From contig QNGE01001271.1 in assembly GCA_008508345.1 (NCBI GenBank), positions 28,597 to 92,596 on the forward strand: a DNA stretch of 64,000 nucleotides, written 5' to 3'. The stretch comes from Paragonimus westermani. Lineage: Eukaryota; Platyhelminthes; Trematoda; Plagiorchiida; Troglotrematidae. The notes under the pieces are model-generated. The model searched no databases and had not been told where the DNA came from. It saw nothing but the letters and a program-made list of their open reading frames with translations. This document shows, piece after piece, positions 1 to 12,500 of this stretch (positions are counted from its first letter, which is position 1; every line of letters starts with the position of its first letter). A program made the translations under genes and the position numbers.

Positions 1-130
1 GTTTGTCAGACCTCTACCTGTTGGCCTGCCTGGTATGAGTAACTCTGTCCAGTTTAGCCCAAAAGGTCATCGAGATGCGCAAGCCGTCACACCACGTCAA
101 GGTCCAGTCTCACCGTTACGGACGACGACA
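1..130 (+). repeat. Dispersed repeat, copy 1
   Basis: The start of the window matches the reverse complement of 36110-36233. Shared blocks include cagacctct, gcctggtatgagt against gcctggcatgagt, agcccaa..ggtcatc.agatg, and tcac..cgtcaa.gt.cagtc. Two diverged copies in opposite orientation point to an old interspersed element whose class I cannot name; the copy may extend off the window edge. Confidence 0.7.
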
Positions 131-331
131 GTTTACCTATGTGTGTACGCGATTGTTGCCTGACGTGCGGCACAGTTCCGATGCACACTGTGAATGCTCT
201 GTCGTTCCGCCGAATAAGACCTGGAGGTACTATCCACGCCGTTTATTGAATCCGCTCCCACACATGCGAGTGTGTGTCTGAGTAGATGGCGTGCATGCGC
301 CCTGTACTTGAATCAATTGACATTCGGCTTT

Positions 332-529
332 ATAACATACTCCGAGAATGATCATCAGCATAATGGACGCAACCTGTACATTAAAAGATATCAACAAATG
401 TAGTGAGCAATTTTTGCCAGTAAAATTTTGATAACATACTCCGAGAATGATCATCAGCATAATGGACGCAACCTGTACATTAAAAGATATCAACAAGTGG
501 AGTGAGCAATTTTTGCCAGTAAAATTTTG
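332..529. repeat. Tandem duplication, two 99-bp copies
   Basis: Bases 332-430 and 431-529 are the same unit (starting ataacatactccgagaatg and ending agtaaaattttg), with only two differences that I can see (aaatgtagtg against aagtggagtg). The high identity implies a recent duplication. The unit is a multiple of three, so the minus-strand frame 230-616 runs through both copies and repeats a 33-residue block; nothing else suggests that frame is a gene. Confidence 0.92.
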
Positions 530-1779
530 ATGTACAGCGGAATGGATAACGGAAGAAACGAGATTTTTATGTATAAAAAGAATTTTTCTGAAGGGAACAC
601 GGTGATTTCCATACATGGGACACTTCCTGCTAATGTCAGAAGTATTTCTTGTGGAAGGGGTACTGGCCCATTCCCTACGTATGCTGTTATCTTAAAGTAT
701 CTAACTAGATGAGTACGAGATTTTGTGAACCGTCCTAAAATAACTCCCATGAACTGCAGTCAGATTTTATACTCCTCTTGATCCTCGCTTTAAGCTTCGA
801 GCCGTGCTCATGAACTTGGGCTGTCATTAGTCCTGACAGTGGTCCTCGAGGTTTCAGGTTGATCAGTAAGTACAAGTGTTTGGAGAGATAATGAACAAAC
901 ACAATGGAGATTCATGAGCAACAAGATAAACGGGAAGAGCCAACAACCGTGGACTGCAGCATTTTGGTATCTGATAGGTGGTGTGGTTAATATCGAGCTC
1001 ACCATCGGGGCGGGTAGTATCTGTTTAACCTGCTCTGCTGTGTTTTCCGGGCCTTTCTATTCCGTGACCACGCGATGGCCCAGTCGTTTTACAATCTTGC
1101 AGTCGTCAGCATCCTCACTAATCAATTAACGATATGTTGGGTTCTCTATCGGCCTACGAAGTACAACGCCTGACAAGCTTAGACTGAGTTATTGGCCGCT
1201 AATCTAAGCAAATATGCGTTGTCAAACCGTGGCATTGTTTACACAGCTCATACGATACAGGCCAACTGGCGTAAACCACAGTAGTTGGAAATCGAGAGTA
1301 TCCATGCATTCTCCACACGACTGAGGTGGATCTTTGAACCATAAATCAAAACTGGGCGCACACGCACCAGCAATCCGTTAGTAGACATCTCTGTGACGTT
1401 ACAAATGATGAAGATGCGTGAAAACACGTAGTTTGTCACGATCATCTAAGGCGCCTCGCCAACAGTATTACGAACTGATGAAATATCACGACTCTGGTAG
1501 GTGAAGCGTTCATTCGTTTCGGTCGACCTACCTACAATAGTAAATTGTGTCAGGACGAATTCAATATTGTAGCATCATTTTGCATTTTGAGAATGCAGAT
1601 TACATGCCGTACGGGCCAGTTATATCGTTTGATCGGTTCAGCATTTTCTCCGTACTTTCTGTGGAAAAACTAACCAAAGCCATATCTTCCACACGTCCAA
1701 TGTCAGCCAGTTAACTACTTGCAAAGAGCTATACACCGATATTTTTGAAATCTTTGAGTTCTCCTTCCAGGCTGTCACC
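530..1779. other. No gene recognised
   Basis: Short open frames on both strands (527-712, 914-1129, 1248-1445) show no domain, no splice support and no similarity I recognise. Probably intergenic sequence. Confidence 0.5.
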
Positions 1780-2745
1780 TACACCATATAGCTGGAAACC
1801 TCAGTAAATCGACATACCTGATTGGAATTCCTCTGTGTTGGAGATGTCCAATGGAAGAATGCCTGTCGGGCAACCGATTCAAAAGTGGCCTTCAAGTCCA
1901 AAAAGACCACCATCATTGGCTGTGAAAAGGAATGCCGACGCTACATGTCGCAGGGTGAAAATATGACCGATACATCCACGATTAGGTTGGAAGCTTGCTG
2001 ATTCTCGGTTTTTCAAAAGTCTCCGCATTATGATCGCCTTTGATGCGATAATACTAATATCTCTGTGTTTGTCACACGCTGTTCGCTCACCACTTCTGAA
2101 GATAGTGACTGTTAATCAGCCTCAATCGTTAAGTGTCTCTTTACTCTCCCTTGTGAATCGATGGGGTATGGTCAATTCAGACAACACTATATCATCACAC
2201 CACCTTTAAAAAGAGCTAGAGGAAAAAAGTTTGGACCCGGAACTTCATTCGATTTAATTAATTTCTGCTCTAAAACTTCTTGAGTTCCCGATGGAGGATT
2301 ATCAGGACTGCCATAACTAGCCGGTCCGTTTCCGTGACTCAGTCAGTTTGGTTGAATTGTTTCTCAAAGTGTTCAATCTACTTCTCAAGCCGCTACGACA
2401 AGCTCTGAATTCGTTTGGCACCTTCACCTACATCTCACTAATACGTCGGTGGCGGTCAATCCAACCACGGATAAGCGAAAACATCACTTGATCCTTCCAT
2501 GGTTAAAATATCCGCTTTATCTTTGGTCTACTCGAGTGGGTTAGCTCCACCTCCTTAGACAGGTTCTTCGTAAATCCGCATTCCAGCTCACAGCGCTCCT
2601 TGTTGTAGTTGGAGTCAAGAGAGGTCGATCGACTTTTGTTCATGAGTTCTACTGAATCATGAGAAGTCCACTTCTGTCCTATCTGCGGTTTTTTTAGTGA
2701 ACCGCTCCGCAGGAGGCCCGCATAGCTGTCGAGACTCCTGCCCAA
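1780..2745 (-). mobile_element. LINE (non-LTR retrotransposon) reverse transcriptase relic
   Basis: Read on the minus strand, 2745-2503 gives a linker-like frame (IGQKWTSHDSVELM...), and 2040-1780 gives ASFQPNRGCIGHIFTLRH followed, in another frame, by PMMVVFLDLKATFESVARQ. These match the RT blocks of RTE/CR1-type LINEs: F-R-x-G-R-G-C-x-x-x-I-F-x-L-R and F-L-D-x-K-A-x-F-D-S-V. The catalytic aspartate of block A is retained, but the frames are broken by a shift between the blocks and the downstream YADD block was not found. A non-functional relic. Confidence 0.72.
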
Positions 2746-5700
2746 CGCTCATTGGAGTCACTACATTGTTGTGACGGAGGTCGTTTGTTCGTCAATGCTT
2801 TCTGTTAAGCATTTTGTGTATTTTCTTCGCCTAATCTTCACGTAAGCTTTTTGCTCGTCAATAGCTGACCCCTTAACATACGATAAAACAGCGAATACGA
2901 ACAACAGCATGGTCTGGGTCAAGGTGGCTACTTCACCACTGATAGCTGACGATGATCTGATTCATTTACGTCCCTGACTGAGTTGCACACAGTGGTCTCC
3001 ACATGACATACTACCGTCGTTTATGATGCTTATACTTGTATCAGCCGATCACGGTTGTCAGTGTATCGCACTCAGGTCAATAAGAAAATCATAGAAAGTG
3101 TTATTGTTTGCATCTGAACCGTCGTCTCTTGAGGTTTTGGAGATAGAACATGCATACAGCGTCTTTCTGATCTTTGTGGACAGACTGAGGAGAGTGCTAA
3201 GCCTCACAGCACATAAACGACCGCTCACTTGGAACCAACTTAACAGTCTGTGCTCTATTTTGGCTCTGCCTCGGTTTGACCGCGAGTTTCGTTTTCATCG
3301 CCATTGGTAACTCAGAGCATGAAACGTTCGCTCACAGTAGTGTCCGAGGACGAGTCATTGTGAAGAACAACCCTTGGATCGTAAAGGCGCTCTTCAGGGA
3401 CGTCACATCCAGTTTCAAACTAGAAGGTGTAACGGCCGTGGCAGTTCGTTGGCCGATTTCACTGCACATTGCAGACATTAGAAAGCTTCAATGTTTATCA
3501 GCTGTCTTATCATGAAGAGATGAAAATTAGAAGCAAAGTAAAAAGACAATGTGAGAGTGATTTTGCTCAGCCTTCCATTGGTTGCAGAGCATGGCGTTTA
3601 GATTTTGAGCGTTTCATCAGCGCTTGTGTGTTTCAGCATATAGGTTTGAATGCTGATATTTGATTCGGATTACTCCTACGCAGAACAGGTTTATTTAATG
3701 TCTACATCAGACTTCTGAAGTGTTATGAGTTTTTCCAATTCAATGAGTATTACGCCCGCAGTCATAGCAAACCATTGGACGCTCCGACTGCTCTTTGTTG
3801 ACATTGTTGCTTTTTCGCTATTCAACTGCGTCAAAGTCACAAACTACGAACTCAGGTTCAAAGGTATATTTAGTGTGAGGAATGAGGCTTTATAGACAAA
3901 TCCCTATGTCTAGTCCCAAACAGTCGCAGTAAAGGTGACAACACCACGTAGCCAAACAACCGAACTGCAAGTAAGAGTTGAACATCGTCCAAGAGACAGA
4001 GCTTCCGTACAGTTTTCATTGTCTCAGTTCCTTGCTTATACTCACCTTGTGGACTACTCAACCAAACAATGGCAACACTCTTTCAGTTGAACCGATTAGC
4101 AGCTCTCCGCGACATCTTTACATGTTCCATCCATCTTCATCTATACGCTCTTAAAGACTGAGTGAATGAACTCTCTCAACCTTCACCATCTAGTGTTCAT
4201 TCACCTATTCTCCTCGTTGCTCACACATTCATGCTACCTGCTGCGTGCGATTGAATGCGCACGTCGAATATCTGAAAACAGTTCATATCTTCCAGTGTGA
4301 ATTGCTAAGTCTCGCAGCTGTAGTGCATCATCGCTGTCACGGGTGCCATTTGTACACATCACGTAACCATCGAAGAAATGCTTGTTTTTCGCAAGAAATA
4401 ATCGCCTTTGATGTGTTTGCACCATTGATACTGGCCTCCTTCCACTTCATATGAGCGAAACAAAACTTGGCTACAGCATCCGTATATTTTCACTCAGATG
4501 GCCTCGTATCGCATTTTCCACGCGATCTCATAATGCACTTTTCCAATCAGAGACACTTTCTTCTTCATTCGATTCAAGTTATTTTCAGCTAATTTCCACT
4601 TTCTGCTTTCTGAGATGAAACTTTCCCAAAATCAATGACTTACTTACCTGCATTCACATCATTTGCAATTCTTCCGTTTAGTCTTCTTTTATTATTTTTA
4701 TTTTTAAACTTTTTCAGTGACGTTTTCCTTTTCTCGGATATTCCATGTCACTGTTGAAGTGAGCGGCTGCCTGAGCCACAATACCTTTTGGTCGTTATTA
4801 TTATTATTATCATTCACAGAATTATCAACCTCATTCGTACTGTTAGCAACGTTGGGTTGTTTCTTCGGCTGTTACACTGCATGACGTTCTTTGCCGTGTG
4901 GCAGACTTGTTCACACGGGAACTGAATGTTGTTTACGTATGTTAAGGAACAACACAAGTGAGATCATGTTAGGTTGTCGCTGTGGCCAAATCTCAACGGA
5001 TCTCATCGATTTCGACACACTTATTATGCTAGACAGACATGTCTGATTTGTAGTAGGCGTACAATGAGAGTGAATCGCTGGTTGAATTGGTGGTAACTAA
5101 CGTGGTCATGGTTAAGTCAGGCAAGATTCGACCAGGTAAAAATAATTCAAATTTCAGAGAGATCGATTAGGGAACTACCGTCAGAGATAATATTGATTTA
5201 ACATTATTACCAGCAGGAGTATGTGAAAACCAATCGGTGATTTAAGCGGAAACTTCGAAACATGATGTGTGCACTGTCAAGAAAGAGAAAGATAGAAAGA
5301 AGCCCGTATAAACAGAATAACGCGAACTAGAGAAGAAGACATTCTGAAACAATATCCTAAACCCATTGTGTGTCAGTTGGGTTAGCTCATTCGCTAGCCA
5401 CTTGTACCTGTGAAATCAAATACCTCTGCCGAATAATTGGAAGCTTCGAACACGTGTCTTACAACACTTTCTAAGCTTGATTGTCAAATCGGTGTCGTCC
5501 AATCTATCGCACGACGTCTGATAGAAACAAGGGGAATACTTTTCAGACGCTCTTGTCTTCAACCCCATTATGTCTACCTTGTCTTTCGGGAACATTGTTC
5601 AGTATACCACCACAAACGTAATCATTTTGTACAAAGGCACTTGGCACTCAACCACGGTGGTAGGGATTGGTAGTCAGAAATCCATTCCTTGCTCACAAAC

Positions 5701-6221
5701 CGTTCTTTCAAGTTGCACATATTCAGCCCATATATGCTCGCTTGATTCTCCCTTTATTTTCGCATCGCACACTCATTATATTGAAGCTTATTTCCTTGCG
5801 CCACTTCACTTTTTGTCATCAATAGATCGACATTGCCTGTACTGTTAGTGCCATACTGGATCCGTTTAAACTGTTTCATCTCGTGACCAATTTTTCTATG
5901 TCTTGCCCTCCTTCTCACACTCAGTGACACGTTCCTATCCTGCGCCTGTTTTAATTTATGCCCATCCACGTGTCGTAATCTGTGTCGCAACCGTGGCTAT
6001 TAATTGAAATGCCTCCACAGAGTCTACCTTACGTAACTTTGCTTGCGTGTTCTAATTGCATCCGTAGACATGACTACTTGAAACGAACTAGGTAACCGAG
6101 GAATGACTCCATTACTAGTCATTCGTATCAACATCAGTAAGTTTGCTGGAGTTGGGAACGTAACGTCGCGACTTTGGGCCCCTGACAGTTCCAGTGTTCT
6201 TGCCTAGGTTTTGACATCCTG
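2746..6221. other. No gene recognised; presumed upstream region of the adhesion gene
   Basis: This should hold the 5' UTR, promoter or signal-peptide exon if these are close by, but no signal-peptide frame with a good donor was found. A short ATT/TTA run occurs at about 4795-4811. Open frames at 3098-3663, 5437-5848 and elsewhere look random. Confidence 0.4.
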
Positions 6222-6306
6222 ATGGTCACACAGCAACTACTTACACGCTTACGACTCTCTTTTCAACTCATGTTCACTCTGCCACTTCTCATCTACATTA
6301 ATCCAG

Positions 6307-6576
6307 AAATGGTTAATCGGAAGGTACAGCCCGAACGAATAATCTTACCTCCGCTGAACTCGGCCAGTTTACCGTTACGGCTGGAATGCGGTGTTCGAGA
6401 CCAGTTGGAGCCACCGTTACCCATTTGGGCAGATAACAGTTTCCCAAGTCCGTTTCGCTGGTCCTTTTGTGATCTGACCAACCCAGATAAGGCAACTCCT
6501 TTCGATTGCATGAACCGTGTGCGCGAAGCTCCGATTCGTGTATCCGAGTATTTTGAACACATGGTTTTTACAAACG
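6307..6576 (+). CDS. Exon: Ig domain 1, strands A-E (possible first coding exon)
   Basis: Encodes the first Ig domain up to its E strand. Visible motifs are the B-strand cysteine in LRLECGV, the C-strand tryptophan in PFRWSFCD, and a later RVSEYFEHMVF. The donor at 6577 reads gtgagt and leaves phase 1. The 5' border is a pyrimidine-rich acceptor ending in ccag at 6306. The frame also stays open upstream to an ATG at 6222, and residues 1-30 from there contain a hydrophobic run (LMFTLPLLIYI) that could be a signal peptide. I cannot decide between an internal exon and a first coding exon. Joining to the exon at 15721 restores phase and supplies the missing F strand. Confidence 0.65.
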
Positions 6577-9500
6577 GTGAGTCACGTAAATTGGCTTACT
6601 CAGCCAAACCTAAATATTTCGTTCGCACAGTTCCTTCTGCTTCGCAGTGTTTTCTCATTATTTCAATCTATCTTGTTTTGAGGGACTTTCGATATTTGTA
6701 TGGTACGCCTTTTTTGTTTGTGCTTACTGGATCAGTTGTTCACTTTCTTCACTCCTGATCAATTTCGTCTTCGACGAACTTACGAATGACTGTGTGTGAC
6801 ACTCGTCTAATTCATCCGTTGGTGCCTCACCGATATGAAGTACACTGATGATGGAGTGCGTTTGTTTGACAGTTCTTTTAAAGCAGTTTCTTTAAGCTCT
6901 TCTGTATTCACAGTTCATTTTCAAAATGCAAGGCTCGCTCACCCTTATAATGTTTGTACGAATGTTCGAGAATAAATTGCATGTCATTCCGAGCCCCTGA
7001 AACAGACACGGTCAACAAAATAGATTAGAGGAAAACAGACGAATAAAGCAACCACTTTTTCATAAAAGAGAAACAAAATGTGAGTTTATCGAAGTAGTTT
7101 GTTTGTTTCAGTTTTCAAAACCTAGTTCTGTACGTTGGTGTACAATTGCCACTATTTCTTGCCAGCAAAACTGAATCATGTAAATCAAGAAAGTTAGATA
7201 ACGCTGATAGAGATTGAACTTGATGCAAATGTCTTCATGCTCATTCAACAAGCCATAAGCTACTCACCGTGCTGTTTTCCCAGCCACATCCGGAAAACAC
7301 ACCTAAGACGTGATATTGTTTGGGGTTGTTTAAGCCTTTGTAGAACATGTCCAAACTACTTCGCCCAATTAACTGAACTCTTCTGGTGTAAAAAAGTTTT
7401 TGTCATTCTATTACAGGTCGTCGTATATTGTCATTTTCCACGTTGTGGTATCATGAAACACAGAAAGGCGGAGTTAATTATCGATACAGAGCGTCAAGGT
7501 TTCGCAAACATAGAGCAGTACTGTGCGCACTATCACGCTATACACCCAGCAGTTTAGCGAGACACTAATGTTATACCTGTTCACAGGCGCCTCATATTAG
7601 CAAACGTCAGCTGAACTGTTGGGCCACCTAAAGCAGTTGTTGCTGCTTCTACTATCTTTGATAAGCTTTCAGCGTAGGCAAACGTTGACTAGTGTGTTGT
7701 TCGTAGACCAATATCATGTGTGTGGAAGTAGCATTACACTCCGACGCCTTTAGGAAAAGTCAGCGATAGAGCTTCCACCATTTAGCTTCGATCTGGAATT
7801 ACCACACCAAAACCGACATTAATTTGATAACCTTATGTCAATGTATTTGTCAGTAGTATACGTTTTGTTTTCCTTCCTCGTGATCATATGCGCTCAATTT
7901 GAACAGTTTGTATCACCGTCGCTGCAACAATCGATAGGAATCGAGCGAAAGGTCCCTGCAACAAACATGTCATTACACACTTTTTTTTCAAGGGGTGTTG
8001 CTGGCGCAGTCGACGACAATCAGGTTCAGGAACGTGGCCTTCTGTCACAAACAACGATAGTGTATGGGGCTCCGATTTAAGGCTTGTGTTACTAAGACGG
8101 GAATTTTTGTATAATGTGGACATCTTTGGGACGGGAAAGTACCTCATGCTTAACTTTAAGGTTAGATTGGTAACAGTGATAATTTTTGGCTGCAAAGGGT
8201 GTCCAGTAGATGTGCAAGATATCAAGCGCATTTGAGTCCTTGGCCGTTGGTGCCTGACGCTCACGGATTGGACAGTGCCAGCGAGTACATCTGGGTTTTT
8301 TTGGCTACTCGGAGAAACAAAAAGTTCACTCTTCCAAGTCCTCATTTGGACGGCCAGTTTGCGTTGTGAGTCTTTACTTACTGTTTATCTTGTGAACTCT
8401 GTTCTGAGCTACCAGCTGAGTGGCCTCAAACAAGCTCGGTGGCCAGTCGATGACATGTTAATGTGGCATGAACAGAGCCATCATTAAATTGGAAGTGCTT
8501 TGCCCTTTTATTCTCTCATGTTGAAGGTCTTTCGACTTATCTCTTATGAAGTTAATGGCTTCAGACAGGACGATGCTTAATCCTTCTGAGTTTCCCATCT
8601 AATTCCTTTTTGGCTGAGGTATCTATCAGGCAGGGACACTTAATAATGCGACCCTGTGGTAACCGCGAGAACAGTCGTCTCGCAGTTGCCCCCCTACCCG
8701 TTTGTAATTTGTGTTTGTTCATAACTTGTAGGCATCTTTATGTCCAGTTGCTCCAATCTGGTCACGTGGCTCAAAGATTGAATCCAATGGCCTACCTCTC
8801 CTTCATCTCCCCACAACAGCCATATATCCTTGTCTCGTGTTATCTTGCTGTTTGAGCCGATGTTTTATCGCTGTGGTGGTCGTACCTGTCTTTTCATCTT
8901 TATTTATCATTTCGGAATCGCTCGTTCCGTCATTGCAAATTGTTGTTCACACCAATTCAGCTGTGAATTCGGATGATGTGCACTGTGTGTTCGTTCGATT
9001 ATGAGCTCTTGAAACTTAGGTTTAGGGCAAATTTGCATGATATTCTCGTTCGTCTACTCTTGTTTTCAAAGATCTCAGTGGAGTTAACTGGAATAGAGCT
9101 AATCACATTTGGGCGAGACATCGTTGCACTGCTCATTACTAAATTACAAAATGGATTAGGTAGCTGGGGCTTAAGCACGAAGCCCTGTTTCAGAGATTTG
9201 GTGTGATTACTGTTGAGCATTTTTGAGGCGCCATATTAGAATAGCCGTTCCAACTTCTATTGTTAGTAAAACCGCTTCAGAAAGTTGCCAACTGTTTGAT
9301 GTTATAGCTTAAAGGTTTTCTTTCTCAGTTTGACAATCCATACCTGTGACGATTACTGTCCTGTAATTTAACAGACGTCCTAGAGGCCACATCTTACCTA
9401 TGCGCTCGTGTGACGCGTGCCTAGTGCAAACGGCCCAGTAAATGATTAGTAATCGAGTATTACACTGGTCGTAACTTAGACATTGGCTACGTGTGATCGC

Positions 9501-12500
9501 AGCTTTGGCATTCGAGTATACTCATCGGGTGGTATCTTTCGGTAATCAGCAGTGGGCTCCAGTTTCACTCTCAAAACTGTCGACTCTTTTTATTCTGAAC
9601 AGTAGCTAAGCTCCGCGTTACACGTTTTTAAGTCAAGTTGATCACCGCCTAATTTCGAAGATGTCCCGCTTGAACGACTCAATAACTGTGAGCACGCAAT
9701 CGCTTTTCCATGTCACTGAAATGTGGGATAAGCATGTCGCTGGTGTTCTAGGTTGCCCGTGCCAACAACGGTTTTGGTGATGCCTTTCGTGTGACAACAG
9801 TGCTTCGGGACGTTTGCACCATATTCATCCGTTAACTGAGGATTGTTTCATCGTTCAACAGCACTGTTGTCTTGCTGTCAGTCATGCTGTTCTAATCAGT
9901 GCTCACTGGACATCGACAGCCCCTTTATCTCAACGCAATTGCATCTAAAAACACTTGCGAGCTCGCAGCTATTTATTCACATCTATCTGTTGTGGCTTCA
10001 TCGGTGCGGTTGTGTGCTTCTTGCGGTCACGTCCATCAGGCGCGGTTTTCAGCACATTTTCCAATCAACTATTTTCAGAACCTGTGTGTTCGTTGGCGTC
10101 CAGTTCGGTTAAAACGCGTCGTTGTTGTTGATAGGCCCATTCGAATTCCCCAATTTCGAGTATCACAATTGCCATCCTCTAACTGAGTTTTTTCCTTATA
10201 CTTCTGATGGCAGTTTGTGTGTCTACTTGTCTGTTGGCACCTTGTCTTATCCCCTCTAGCTCAGTTGATTTTCGTCTGTCTACATTGCGCGCCTAAACGT
10301 CTTTTTTTACGATCTTGCATTGCTTAGTTATCGTGTGCAGATTCTGTTAACGTGAGTCGTATTGTGTTCTGTTTATTTGCGACATCCTGTGCCAGCTATT
10401 TTCAGTGACATCCATTATTCGGCATCTGTTGGTGGTCTGCGCTTCTTGGTGTACCGTGTTACATATTTTCATGTTTGTTTCCCCCGCCATTCACTTTTTG
10501 GTGCCAGTCATTTTCCATATTCTTTTGCGCATATTGTTACCTGAAGTGAATCATTTTCTTTCGCTTAACTCATCCTTGTTTGACGTATATGGATCCGGAC
10601 TCACAGGGTTGCCAGTGGGTTTTAGATAGGCTCTTTTGGGAGCATTTTCAAAAGTGATGATTAAGTCAGTCGTTTCTGGCCATAATCGTTGCGTTGGATT
10701 GCTTGTTGAGAATGTCGACTCGGCGCCAGTTTGGTTGGTATCTTTCAGTCCTGGTCATCGAATGAAAGCACTTAGTAAAAAGATGGCTTAACTTGCCTAA
10801 CAGGAAAACTCGAGACGCCGGATTTCACAGATCTTAACGATTCTGTAAAAGGTGGTGTGATCTGGTTCTTTGTCTGAGAGACAAAGCGTATAACGCATGT
10901 GAACAAGGAGTTCTCCTGTGCGTCTGTGACACTTGACCAGCCGGTGTATAGGACGTTTACAGAGTGCTTGTCTTGAAACGCCGATGTTCCTGAACTATGT
11001 ACACACATGTGTTAGCATCACCAATTTGTGGTGAGAACATTGTATTTGCAGTGATTAGATCCTTTGGTGTTTCTTTGGGATGGATAGGCTTAAACACGCC
11101 TTATGTATATCAGCCCATCACTCAGAACTTCGTGCTCCGTTTTTGCGTGCTGGACCGTAATTTGATCAGCGCATGAAATGGATTCGAGGCATGAGAGCTA
11201 CCGTCTCATGCTTTGCTTCATTTGGCTTGTGTCCAAAGTATCAGATGTGGCGAAAGTCGTTCCGAGTGGTGCTGATGTTATCAGTTTCTATTTCCAAAAT
11301 TAACCGTTGATCTGTTTTTACTCCTTTCACTTCGTGTCCCGTTTCTCTCGTTATGGCCTACGGAATTTACCCAGCACGGTTAAAAAAACGGTGTCTTGTG
11401 GGCCAGGTACTGGCGGTCCATCCATCGACTGAATCTACAATTGAATCCAAGACGAATTGATATACCACCGGAACACCATCGGCAATTCTTACATGAGAAG
11501 GAAATGGTTCCGCGTATGTACCTTGGATTCAGTATAAGAGTATGAGAATATTATCGTGTGTGTGAGATCTACGAACTAGCATCAGATCTTGAAGATCTGA
11601 ATGTGAAATAGAATTTCCCCGGTTAGATCCGAGCAACCCCCACCATCTTCCTTTTGTGTATCTGTTGTGAGATTGGTGTTAACCAAATTTAACTGCTCGT
11701 GGTGTTAAATTTGCATAAAAACGGTCATATTGAGGAGGTACGTCGCTCGCCAAAGAGTTTTTCCCCACTTAACTTAGTGGCTCCACTCGGTACATTTCTA
11801 AATAAAACAGTCATTTAGCTCAAAATATTTTGTCCTTGAGGATATGTTTTTCAATATCTACCGGTTACCATTGGGTCGTGGTCTTTTGATTCTCAGTGTG
11901 ACAGTTCTGAGTAGATGTGGATAATTTGCCGTCCTGTGGAGTACATCAGGTCACTTAATTTAGGTCGTACGCATCAACAACTATAATGGTCTAATACAGG
12001 AACAACTTTTAGTCGATAATGCACTTTCTTAAAACGGATACTACTAATTATCTTTATATGGTCGAATACACGCAGTTCACGGGGCCTCCGTCTCTGTCAT
12101 ATCCAATGTATTTACCTACCTGCAGTTTATCAACTGGCTTGATTTTGTTGTCATTCTATTCTAGCAAGTTCAGGGACCACATCACAATAGTCGAACTGCA
12201 TTGATGAAGGTAACTTCCAACAGTAACAAGTACTAGCTGAAACGGAGACCTTAGTTATTCATAGGCCTGCCGTCTCCTACAGTGGTGATACGAGTCAACT
12301 GTTCCAGTTGAAATAAGAACTGTGAATGGTTGGGGTTGTTTTTGTGGATTAAGTACTGTTTAAAGCCTAGTGACCGTGTTGAGGTCACAAAAGTATTATG
12401 TATAGGTGCTTCGTGAAGACGGAAACGTTCTGATCAGCGTGTACTGTAATGTTCGTTTATACAAGTTTTGTACAGTTTTGTGTTGGTTGTAGGTATGGGG

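Noticed and set aside
230..616. 128-codon minus-strand frame with an internal 33-residue repeat
   Set aside because: The repeat is fully explained by the 99-bp DNA duplication; no splice signals or domain support a gene.
6293..6562. Minus-strand 89-codon frame
   Set aside because: Lies exactly opposite the Ig1 exon and has no pattern of its own; antisense shadow.
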